Shown here: positions 19,248-26,002 of the stretch, piece by piece
Layout of the letters: every line of letters starts with the position of its first letter
Numbering within the stretch: position 1 is the stretch's first letter
Assembly (NCBI GenBank): GCA_026671195.1
Contig: JAPOHD010000012.1
Location: 1 to 64,000, forward strand
Length of the DNA stretch: 64,000 nucleotides
Source: Draconibacterium aestuarii
GTDB lineage: Bacteria > Bacteroidota > Bacteroidia > Bacteroidales > Prolixibacteraceae
Direction: 5' to 3'
Position numbers and translations under genes: made by a program
Notes under the pieces: generated by a model
Told to the model about the DNA's origin: nothing
Databases searched by the model: none
The model's input: only the letters and a program-made list of their open reading frames with translations

Positions 19248-19283
19248 AAAAAAGCCATCCTCAATTATGAGAATGGCTTTTTA
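19248..19283 (-). terminator. Attenuator terminator before leuA
   Basis: On the minus strand AAAAAGCCATTCTC, a 6-base loop ATAATT and GAGGATGGCTTTTTT form a 14-bp stem with one G-U pair and a U tract. It sits between the leader peptide stop (19316) and the leuA ATG (19201), so it must be bypassed for leu operon expression. Confidence 0.9.
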
Positions 19284-19321
19284 TTTTTCCAATATCGTTT
19301 TTCAACATACCACTCTCAATT
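19263..19321 (-). promoter_or_regulatory. Antiterminator pairing region of the leu attenuator
   Basis: The segment AATTGAGAGTGG (19321-19310 on the minus strand), which includes the leader stop codon TGA, can pair with CCATTCTCATAATT (19276-19263), the 5' arm and loop of the terminator. The pairing is about 12 bp with one G-U and a 2-base bulge. A ribosome at the stop codon would cover the first segment and let the terminator form; a ribosome stalled upstream at leucine codons would leave it free and allow read-through. Confidence 0.75.
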
Positions 19322-19384
19322 CTGTCTTGTAAGAAGAAGAATACCAATGAGTAGGCCAAGAAGAGATATGTTGATGTTTTTCAT
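19316..19384 (-). CDS. Leucine/isoleucine-rich attenuator leader peptide
   Basis: A 22-residue ORF reading MKNINISLLGLLIGILLLTRQN. Seven Leu and four Ile make up half of it, with Leu runs of two, two and three. Leu codons are CTT, CTA and CTC only, none TTA or TTG. It is followed at the classical spacing by an antiterminator segment and an intrinsic terminator before leuA. This is the layout of leu/ilv leader peptides: scarcity of charged leucyl-tRNA (perhaps also isoleucyl-tRNA) stalls the ribosome and allows the operon to be transcribed. No family match is claimed beyond this pattern. A weak -7-like box may lie ~100 bp upstream. Confidence 0.85.
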   Translation of the reverse strand: MKNINISLLGLLIGILLLTRQN

Positions 19385-19969
19385 TCGTTATTATTTTTAA
19401 TCTTCAGCGGTAACGCATGTAACTCGCATATGTTTTAATTATCATCCTTGGTGTAGGATTTTATATGCTCGTTTCATCATTTACTTACGATTTCCTGCAA
19501 ATATCAAAATAAAATTCTAAAATGAAAATAAATAAGGCTTTTTTATACGAAAAAATTAAAATAATACCCCGTGCTCTGTTTTTGCTTAACGTTGAAGTAA
19601 GATTGGGAAGGGTTGAACGTTCAAGGTTCAAAACGCTCAAATTCCATCCTTTATAAGCAGGCATCCGCCGAAATGCGTAGAACTACGCATTCATTTTACG
19701 TAGAATTACGCTAGTAAATTGCGTAGAATTACGCTTGACTTGAATATGGAAAACTCCTTAGATTTGATATATAATTAATCAAATTTGTTGGGAAATGAAT
19801 AGAATTACCCTAATACGATATACTACTGTAAATTGCTCTACTCTCCCTCGTTTGGATAAACCTTCAGAATTTCAGAAACCTTCAAGGTTTACCCAAAAAA
19901 CAGCAATCCAATAAATAAACCGGGCTGCCCAACGCACGCCCGCAAATACTCACTTAATAAATAAAAACT
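19385..19969. other. Gap between the leu leader and the DUF6261 gene
   Basis: 585 bp without a supported gene. It must hold the promoter of the leu leader (minus) and that of the DUF6261 gene (plus). It contains a 23-bp-spaced triple palindrome (19675-19734), a perfect palindrome TGAACGTTCA at 19614-19623, an inverted repeat ATTTGAT / ATCAAAT at 19762-19784, and one AAACCTTCAAGGTTT at 19876-19890. Confidence 0.6.
19675..19734. repeat. Three palindromic GCGTAGAANTACGC motifs at exact 23-bp spacing
   Basis: Copies at 19675-19688, 19698-19711 and 19721-19734. Each is RCGTAGAAYTACGC, close to a perfect inverted repeat, and the starts are 23 bp apart. This looks like an iterated binding site for a dimeric regulator, about two helical turns apart. 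Nearest genes: the leu leader (minus) and DUF6261 (plus, 236 bp on). Confidence 0.7.
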
Positions 19970-20647
19970 ATGATTTTAACCATTAACCTTTCCGGGCTTA
20001 CCAATGCAGAGGTGTTGTCGTTTGCCCAGAGTTTAGACGAGCTGCTTGCGCCGCTGGGTAGCAGCATCTCGGTCATTTACGATCCGTTTAAACATGCCCT
20101 GGTGGTGTGCACCGAAACCTCGGCCGATGCCATTGCCAAGCAGGTGGCACAGCAACAAACCGAAGCCCTGTCGGCCGCCGACCTGAAGCGCGATAACCTG
20201 TTTCGTGGTGTAAAATATTTAACACAGGCCTACCTGCTGCACCCCGATACCGAAAAACAGGAAGCCGCCGTTGAACTGGAAAAAGTGATTGCCAAAGTGG
20301 GTTGGCAGCTTAACCGCGAGGGTTACGACAAACAGTCGGCGCTGCAGAAAACCCTGTTAAAAGAACTTACCGAAAAACAAGCCGAAAGACTGGCCCTGCT
20401 TACCATGACTGATTATGTAGCTCTGTTAAACACTGCGCAAAACGAATTTGATGTATTGCGCCAGGAACAACTCGAGCATGAAACCGAAATGGAAAAAATA
20501 AGTTCGATGACAGCAGTACGTGGTGCACTCGAAGAAGCCATAAAAGACCTGTTCGAAATCCTGCCCGGCTATTACCGCATGACCGGCGACGAAGCCCTGG
20601 GTGCCGTACTGCCAAAAATTAAGGAACTGATCGACCGTACTGTATAG
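19970..20647 (+). CDS. DUF6261-like protein of unknown function
   Basis: A 225-residue soluble protein, largely helical, with no signal peptide. It starts MILTINLSGLTNAEVLSF and resembles the DUF6261 family of Bacteroidota (recognised by general pattern, not a search). It is Ala-, Leu- and Glu-rich with probable coiled coil around residues 135-185. Its base composition is clearly more GC-rich than its neighbours, e.g. many GCC and CTG codons, which may reflect transfer or high expression. It stands alone between the leu leader and a repeat-rich gap, with a palindrome terminator after it. Confidence 0.72.
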   Translation: MILTINLSGLTNAEVLSFAQSLDELLAPLGSSISVIYDPFKHALVVCTETSADAIAKQVAQQQTEALSAADLKRDNLFRGVKYLTQAYLLHPDTEKQEAAVELEKVIAKVGWQLNREGYDKQSALQKTLLKELTEKQAERLALLTMTDYVALLNTAQNEFDVLRQEQLEHETEMEKISSMTAVRGALEEAIKDLFEILPGYYRMTGDEALGAVLPKIKELIDRTV

Positions 20648-20667
20648 TTGGGTCCTTAACCTTTTCC

Positions 20668-20686
20668 AAAGTTTCGAACTTTAGAA
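20668..20686. repeat. 19-bp direct repeat, left copy, flanking the 42-bp array
   Basis: AAAGTTTCGAACTTTAGAA, identical to 21152-21170. The first 15 bases are nearly palindromic. The two copies bracket the 42-bp array in the same orientation. Confidence 0.8.
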
Positions 20687-20703
20687 AAGATAGTAGTATG
20701 TCA

Positions 20704-20735
20704 GACCTTCAAGGTTTTTAAAAACCTTGAAGGTC
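20704..20735. terminator. Perfect 32-bp palindrome, probable terminator
   Basis: GACCTTCAAGGTTTTT joined directly to its complement, 57 bp after the DUF6261 stop. The T run lies inside the palindrome, so it could act in both directions. The core AACCTTGAAGG is shared with the terminator at 12250-12285. Confidence 0.6.
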
Positions 20736-20811
20736 TTTATGTTTGCCAGAAAACCTTCAAGTGTCTAAAAAACCAACAAAAAATGCATAACCCGCTGAAA
20801 TATAAGCTCTC

Positions 20812-21105
20812 GCAAATCTGCGGCTGGCTACCCGACGCAAAGAATTGGCCCCTGCAAATCTGCGGGAGCTAACTTTTTCCGTCGGAAACGCTCCTGCAAA
20901 CCTGCGAGAGCAAATCCGGCGCAACGGAAACGCTCCTGCAAATCTGCGGGATGGAATCTTTTACAAAAGATTGGCCCCTGCAAATCTGCGACAGCCAACT
21001 TTTTCTGTCGGATAGGCCCACGCAAACCTGCGACAGCAAATCCGGCGTAATGGAAATGCTCCTGCAAATCTGCGGGAAGGAATATTTTATACCAATTTGG
21101 CCCCG
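20812..21105. repeat. 42-bp tandem array, seven units, 126-bp higher-order period
   Basis: The core GCAAAYCTGCG starts at 20812, 20854, 20896, 20938, 20980, 21022 and 21064, exactly 42 bp apart; a degenerate eighth follows. Units 3 and 6 agree at 38 of 42 bases, units 2 and 5 share CTTTTTCYGTCGG, and 1, 4 and 7 share the end TTGGCCCC, so the true repeat is 3 x 42 bp. Each core with flanks can form a small hairpin (CCTGC / GCGGG). On the minus strand a frame stays open through the array and gives 14-residue repeats such as PADLQGPI, but it overlaps the OstA gene end and has no known domain. Function unknown. Confidence 0.92.
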
Positions 21106-21151
21106 TCAACCTGTTTGACAGCGGCTGTTTGTAATGGAGTGTAAATTTTTT

Positions 21152-21170
21152 AAAGTTTCGAACTTTAGAA
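21152..21170. repeat. 19-bp direct repeat, right copy, flanking the 42-bp array
   Basis: Identical to 20668-20686. It ends 18 bp before the stop codon of the OstA-like gene. Confidence 0.8.
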
Positions 21171-21188
21171 TTTGTTAGAAAAAAAGGA

Positions 21189-22802
21189 TTACCGAATAAC
21201 CTTCGAGATTGTTTTTGCGTTTTTGTTTGCTTCCGAAGTTTCATCCGCCTCAGGTTTTATTTTTTGTGGATGATTAAAAACGTCGTCTTTCGAAAGCGGA
21301 CGTAATCTGATTTTCCAGTCAAATCCGGGTAGTTCCTTTTCCGCATTGCCCAACTTTTCGAGTGGCGTAAGTTTTCCTTCTGGTTGTTTTTTAAACGATA
21401 TTTTATGGATTTTACCTTCCTGGAACTGAATGGCAATAGTACTGCTTTCGGCATGGTTTAGTCCTATGATTGCTTCTTTATCGCGGGCATAATAAAGCGT
21501 TTGGCCGTTGCCATCCACATCCACATTGTTCAGCTTGCCGTTGATAACATAGCCCACCATGTCTTTTCCTTTAATCTGGTCGAAACGGGCCGAGTCCATT
21601 TTCGAAATAATAAAACTGTTTTTGGTTAAATGCATTTCATTGGGTGCATTGCTTTGTTGTATTAATTCGATATAGTCGGCATTCATCTGGTGGTTTTCGG
21701 ACCAGATAACCGGATTGTAGTGGAGTTGAGCCACTGAATCTTTTGAAAAATAGATTAAAGAGTCGCAAACGCCTTGTACATCAGCTCTGAAAAACCGAAC
21801 GCCATAAAATGCTTTTACCAGGTTTTCGCCTTCAATCGTATCCGGAATGGTTCGCAGGGTATCGGCATGCAGAAATAAACTGTCAACGTCGTTGTAACTA
21901 ATAAAAAGTGCCGAATCGGTGGCTGTTGCTATTTCTGTAATTTCGTTAAATTCTACACGGTTGCCCTTAACAATCGAACGGTTTTCGTAGTCCTCCATGT
22001 GTACATTCCCGGTAGCTAATCCATCGCCATCTGCTTCGTTGTAACTAATGTAATCGGCTTTTATAAACTGTGTGGGGTTGTATACCTTAGGATTCAAAGT
22101 AAGTTCGGCTTGCCCTGTAACGGTGTTGTACCATCCATCTTCGGCGTAAAGTGTATTGGTTGTATCCTGTATGGTTGTTGGCCCGTCGAAATAAATAACT
22201 TCGGTTACGGTATTGTATCTAACATCGTCGCTTATGAGCGTGTACTTATCGGAATAGCCTTTTACACTGTCGGTAAAATGAACAATATCATCATCTAAAA
22301 AATATTCTCCAACCTGGCTTGTAAGCGTATTCGAACTGTCTACAATGGTACCAAAACAATCGTAATAGCTGATGTTTTTTTCAAGGTCGTAATCAAGAGT
22401 ATCGGTATACAGGGTGATGGTTTTGTTTTTTAGAACCACTTTGTTTATGGCCTGTGCAAAATCGTTGTCGCCATCGTAATACACCTTTCGCGCATACAAA
22501 TGAAGTGTATCTCCCTGGTTAATGTGTACATTTCCAAATGCATCAACCCGGTTCGAGCCTTGGTATGTATAGGCACTGTCGCAATACATCAATACATCGT
22601 TATGCTTAATAATCACGTCGTCGATCAAGCGTTGTGCATTGGCAATACTTTCGCTTTGTTCCAGCGATCCGGCCTGAATAATCTCTACTCTTTTTTTCTC
22701 CTGCGAAAAAGCTGTTGCCGAAGCAAAGCCAATAAATAAAAAGAGGACGAAACGCAGGATGGGAGAATAAATAGTTCGTATTTCGTTTACAATGAAATGC
22801 AT
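21189..22802 (-). CDS. OstA-like (LptA/LptD N-domain-like) periplasmic protein
   Basis: A 537-residue protein with a signal anchor (about residues 15-33, ending ATAFSQ). It consists of repeated short beta-strand segments such as GNVHINQGDTLHLYARKVYYDG and ATGNVHMEDYENRSIVKGN, the OstA/LptA beta-jellyroll pattern used for lipopolysaccharide transport across the periplasm. Bacteroidota OstA-like proteins of this size are common but their exact role is inferred. The start ATG overlaps the TAA of the MoxR gene by one base (TAATG), so the two are coupled. Confidence 0.87.
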   Translation of the reverse strand: MHFIVNEIRTIYSPILRFVLFLFIGFASATAFSQEKKRVEIIQAGSLEQSESIANAQRLIDDVIIKHNDVLMYCDSAYTYQGSNRVDAFGNVHINQGDTLHLYARKVYYDGDNDFAQAINKVVLKNKTITLYTDTLDYDLEKNISYYDCFGTIVDSSNTLTSQVGEYFLDDDIVHFTDSVKGYSDKYTLISDDVRYNTVTEVIYFDGPTTIQDTTNTLYAEDGWYNTVTGQAELTLNPKVYNPTQFIKADYISYNEADGDGLATGNVHMEDYENRSIVKGNRVEFNEITEIATATDSALFISYNDVDSLFLHADTLRTIPDTIEGENLVKAFYGVRFFRADVQGVCDSLIYFSKDSVAQLHYNPVIWSENHQMNADYIELIQQSNAPNEMHLTKNSFIISKMDSARFDQIKGKDMVGYVINGKLNNVDVDGNGQTLYYARDKEAIIGLNHAESSTIAIQFQEGKIHKISFKKQPEGKLTPLEKLGNAEKELPGFDWKIRLRPLSKDDVFNHPQKIKPEADETSEANKNAKTISKVIR

Positions 22803-23764
22803 TAAAGCAGTTTGTCAATTATTTCTTCAATGGTTTTATTTTCAGCTTCGGCCTTGTAATTTTTAATTATACGATGGCGCAAAATAGAAGGAGCAATGGC
22901 CTGTACATCTTCAATGTCGGGCGAATATTTTCCGTGAAGTGCAGCATGTGTTTTAGCACCCAGCACCAGGTATTGCGAAGCACGCGGACCGGCACCCCAT
23001 TTCAGGTACTGGTTCGAAATTTCTGCCGCATTCTCTTTCCCCGGGCGTGTTTTGGCTGCCAGATTTACCGCATATTTTAAAACATTATCGTTTACCGGTA
23101 TTTTGCGAATTAACTCCTGAAAGTACATTATTTCCTTTTTCGAAATCACCGGTTTTAAATCGATTTCTAATGTTGACGTTGTATTTTTTACAATGGTAAG
23201 CTCATCTTCCAGTTTCGGATAATCAAGCCACACCGAAAACATAAATCGGTCGAGTTGTGCTTCCGGAAGCGGGTAGGTGCCTTCCTGTTCGATGGGGTTT
23301 TGGGTGGCCAAAACAAAAAACGGCCGATCCAGTTCGAAATGTTGCCCGGCGGCAGTAACCGAACGTTCCTGCATGGCCTCCAGCAGTGCCGATTGCGTTT
23401 TTGGAGGGGTCCGGTTTATTTCGTCGGCTAAAATAATATTCGAAAAAATTGGCCCTTCAATAAATTTAAACTGACGTTCTTTATCCAGAATTTCGGTACC
23501 GATTATATCCGATGGCATCAGGTCGGGCGTAAATTGTATGCGGTTGTATTTTAATCCCAGAATTTTTGCAATGGTGGTTACCAACAGGGTTTTTGCCAAT
23601 CCCGGAACACCAATCAGCAATACATGCCCGCGACTAAAAAGAGAAATGAGCACCTGGGTTACCACATCATCCTGGCCATATATCGTTTTGGTGATTTCTT
23701 TTTTTAAATCTTCAAATTTGTCACGCAGGGCATCAAGGGCTGCAACGTCGTTTTTAAACTCCAT
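22802..23764 (-). CDS. MoxR-family AAA+ ATPase
   Basis: A 320-residue cytoplasmic AAA+ ATPase, probably a chaperone that activates or assembles partner proteins. Walker A is GVPGLAKT (Lys68); Walker B is ILADEINRTPPKTQSALLEAM near 135; sensor region ATQNPIEQEGTYPLPEAQLDRF near 170. MoxR genes often lie next to VWA-domain and DUF58 genes, but here the neighbours are a SurA-like chaperone (upstream) and an OstA-like protein (downstream), so it may serve envelope assembly. Confidence 0.94.
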   Translation of the reverse strand: MEFKNDVAALDALRDKFEDLKKEITKTIYGQDDVVTQVLISLFSRGHVLLIGVPGLAKTLLVTTIAKILGLKYNRIQFTPDLMPSDIIGTEILDKERQFKFIEGPIFSNIILADEINRTPPKTQSALLEAMQERSVTAAGQHFELDRPFFVLATQNPIEQEGTYPLPEAQLDRFMFSVWLDYPKLEDELTIVKNTTSTLEIDLKPVISKKEIMYFQELIRKIPVNDNVLKYAVNLAAKTRPGKENAAEISNQYLKWGAGPRASQYLVLGAKTHAALHGKYSPDIEDVQAIAPSILRHRIIKNYKAEAENKTIEEIIDKLL

Positions 23765-23781
23765 GGGGTATATCTTGCTGT

Positions 23782-25125
23782 TTATTTAATCCAGTTGTCG
23801 AAATCAAAGTTGCAGTTTGCATAGGTGTTGTCAATTCGAATATAGGTTTGCGACTGACGTTCAGAAATCCATTTTTGAAGAGTTTCTTCTTTCTTTTTTA
23901 CCAGGTACATTTCTGCCAGCGTTTGATAATCGTTCTGAAGATCGGCTTTGTGTGACGGAATTTTATCGACAAGCCTTATAATTTTATATATCTGCTGCTG
24001 GTTTTCCATGTCGATGGTTTCAAACGGATTGGAAACCTCATTTAAATTCATTTTTGCAATTACTTTACTTACATCAGCATCAACTTCTTCAATCGAAAAT
24101 TTCGACGACATGGTATTGGGATTGATCGAGATTCCTCCATTGTTTCTGCTGTTTTTATCGTAAGAGAACATCATAGCCGCCTGTTCAAAAGCAATTTCAT
24201 CTTTGCGAATCAGGTTGGCCAGGCTATCCAAACGGTTGTAGGCTTCTTCTTTTTCTTCAACCGATATTTTGGGTTTCATTAATATGTGGCGTGTATTTAC
24301 TTTTGCCCCTTTTTTGTCAACCAATTGGATAATATGGTAGCCAAAAGCACTTTTTACCACGTTCGAAACCTTATCGCCTTTTAAATTAAATGCTGCCGAA
24401 GCATACGCCGGATCGAGTTGTGCACGACCGGAATAACCTATAACACCGCCATCTTTGGCAGAAGGTCCTTCCGAATATATTACAGCCATGGCAGCAAAAC
24501 TTGACCCATTTTCAATGCGTTTTTTAATTTCGCGTAATTTTGCTTTTACCCGGTTTTCTTCTTCCAGCTCAGCCATTGGCTGAATGGTTATTTGTGCATA
24601 TTCGTATTGAGTAGGAATTGTTGGGATCTGATCGTCGGTTAAATTACGATAGTTGAAACGAACTTCGGATGGAGTAACCGTTACATTTTCCACAATTTTG
24701 GCTTTCATTTGCTGGCTTAACAGTTGCTCTCTAATTGCATCCTGCATTTCCGACTTGATCAAAGCAATGGGCTTTTTAAAGTAGGCTTCAACAGCCGATT
24801 CGGTACCAAAATGTGCCATATACATTTGCATTTGCCCATCCATTTGCTGGTTTATTTGGCTTGGAGTTACCGAAATTAAGGTATCCTGTTCTGCTTCTGC
24901 AACCAGTAATTTGTTAATTAAAAAGTCTTCCAGAATCTCGCATTTCATATCTCCCTCAGAAGTAATGCCCTGCGCCTGTTGGTTCATATTCATTTGTTCA
25001 ATATCCGATTTAAGGATAATATTTCCCCCAACAACCGCTACAATCTGGTCGATAACTTTATCTTGAGCTTTTATTCCTCCTGCTACAAAAATAAAAAGCA
25101 AAAGTGTTCCCAGTAATCTTTTCAT
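23782..25125 (-). CDS. SurA-like periplasmic chaperone / peptidyl-prolyl isomerase
   Basis: 447 residues from the ATG at 25125, which follows the stop of the upstream gene by one base; an ATG 4 codons earlier is possible. Signal peptide MKRLLGTLLLFIFVAGGIKAQ. A SurA N-terminal-like helical domain (about 20-170) is followed by a clear parvulin domain (about 170-270, with GGVIGYSGRAQLDPAYASAAF and FGYHIIQLVDKKG) and a second, weaker one starting NTRHILMKP. Role: folding of outer-membrane proteins. Of the three parvulin-like genes here this is closest to SurA. Confidence 0.9.
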   Translation of the reverse strand: MKRLLGTLLLFIFVAGGIKAQDKVIDQIVAVVGGNIILKSDIEQMNMNQQAQGITSEGDMKCEILEDFLINKLLVAEAEQDTLISVTPSQINQQMDGQMQMYMAHFGTESAVEAYFKKPIALIKSEMQDAIREQLLSQQMKAKIVENVTVTPSEVRFNYRNLTDDQIPTIPTQYEYAQITIQPMAELEEENRVKAKLREIKKRIENGSSFAAMAVIYSEGPSAKDGGVIGYSGRAQLDPAYASAAFNLKGDKVSNVVKSAFGYHIIQLVDKKGAKVNTRHILMKPKISVEEKEEAYNRLDSLANLIRKDEIAFEQAAMMFSYDKNSRNNGGISINPNTMSSKFSIEEVDADVSKVIAKMNLNEVSNPFETIDMENQQQIYKIIRLVDKIPSHKADLQNDYQTLAEMYLVKKKEETLQKWISERQSQTYIRIDNTYANCNFDFDNWIK

Positions 25126-25126
25126 A

Positions 25127-26002
25127 TTAGTTTTCATTTGTTTCCTCGTTATATATTCTAAACTTGTTCAGACGTATTCCTTCAGTATAAACGTTTTCTT
25201 CAATATCTTTTAAAAACTTAATTTTTCGCTGGTTCAAAATTAAATTTTTTATGTTGTTTTCCACAAATTCAATTGGTGCCAGGTCGTTGGTTAGTTTGTA
25301 ATCATGAATGCTGACAAGATAATAATAATTTGAATCATTCATTTCTTTCAAAGTATTCCGGCTAAGAAATTGTTCAGGCGAATCTATTTCAATGGGGAAA
25401 TTATTTTTTAATACCTGAAAGTCGATCCAGTTTTCGATGGAGATGTCAAATATTTTTGCATACTGCCCACAGTATTCGCGCAACACGCTAAGTCCTTCTT
25501 CCGAAGTATCTTCAACCATATTTCTAACAAGTACAGGATTGGCCAGTTCGCTTGGTATTTTTACAAAAATGGCTTTTACAATACAACGGTTCAAATTAAA
25601 ATTGTCGGGATGATTGTGGTAATAATCTTCAATTTCTTTTGCAGAAACCACGGTATCCATCTTCTGTTTGATGAGTTCGTTTTTGTATTTGTAAATAATT
25701 AACGAATTGCGGTAAGCCAGCAATTCAGCATCCACATTTTTTTGCTCCGGAGTAAGGTTTTCATCTGCTTTTTGAATAAGCAATTGTTGCTTTATCCACT
25801 TGTTTACATAGTCGTTTACAAAAAATACACTGTCTTCCGAGTTAAGGTTTCCAGGAAGTATTTCAGCAATATTGCTTGTGTAGAGTACCTTATCGCCAAC
25901 CTGTGCAACGGGTTCATCAGTGGTTTCTGTTTCGCAGGCACTCATAAAAATAACGCCTGCCACTATTAATCCATATTTTAGAATACTCTTAAACACCTTC
26001 AA
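25127..26002 (-). CDS. SurA-related lipoprotein lacking a clear parvulin domain
   Basis: A 291-residue putative lipoprotein: hydrophobic N-terminus with lipobox MSAC followed by ETETTDEP. It has a SurA-N-like helical region (YVNKWIKQQLLIQKADENL) and VVSAKEIEDYYHNHPDNF as in parvulin proteins, but no full rotamase signature. No ATG precedes the lipobox in frame; the start is a TTG at 26002 or a GTG at 25996. It overlaps the upstream isomerase gene by 14 bases and its stop is one base from the downstream ATG, so the three are tightly coupled. Probably a chaperone partner anchored in the membrane. Confidence 0.82.
   Translation of the reverse strand: MKVFKSILKYGLIVAGVIFMSACETETTDEPVAQVGDKVLYTSNIAEILPGNLNSEDSVFFVNDYVNKWIKQQLLIQKADENLTPEQKNVDAELLAYRNSLIIYKYKNELIKQKMDTVVSAKEIEDYYHNHPDNFNLNRCIVKAIFVKIPSELANPVLVRNMVEDTSEEGLSVLREYCGQYAKIFDISIENWIDFQVLKNNFPIEIDSPEQFLSRNTLKEMNDSNYYYLVSIHDYKLTNDLAPIEFVENNIKNLILNQRKIKFLKDIEENVYTEGIRLNKFRIYNEETNEN

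Noticed and set aside
20812-21105. CRISPR array
   Set aside because: The conserved core is only ~11 bases, and the segments between cores are related to one another in a 3-unit pattern, so they are not spacers. No cas genes in the window.
20828-21244. 138-residue minus-strand ORF across the 42-bp array
   Set aside because: It exists because 42 is a multiple of 3 and the unit lacks stops in this frame. It starts inside the OstA-like gene, has no signal or known domain, and repeats change between units without regard to residue type. Kept as a repeat, not a gene.
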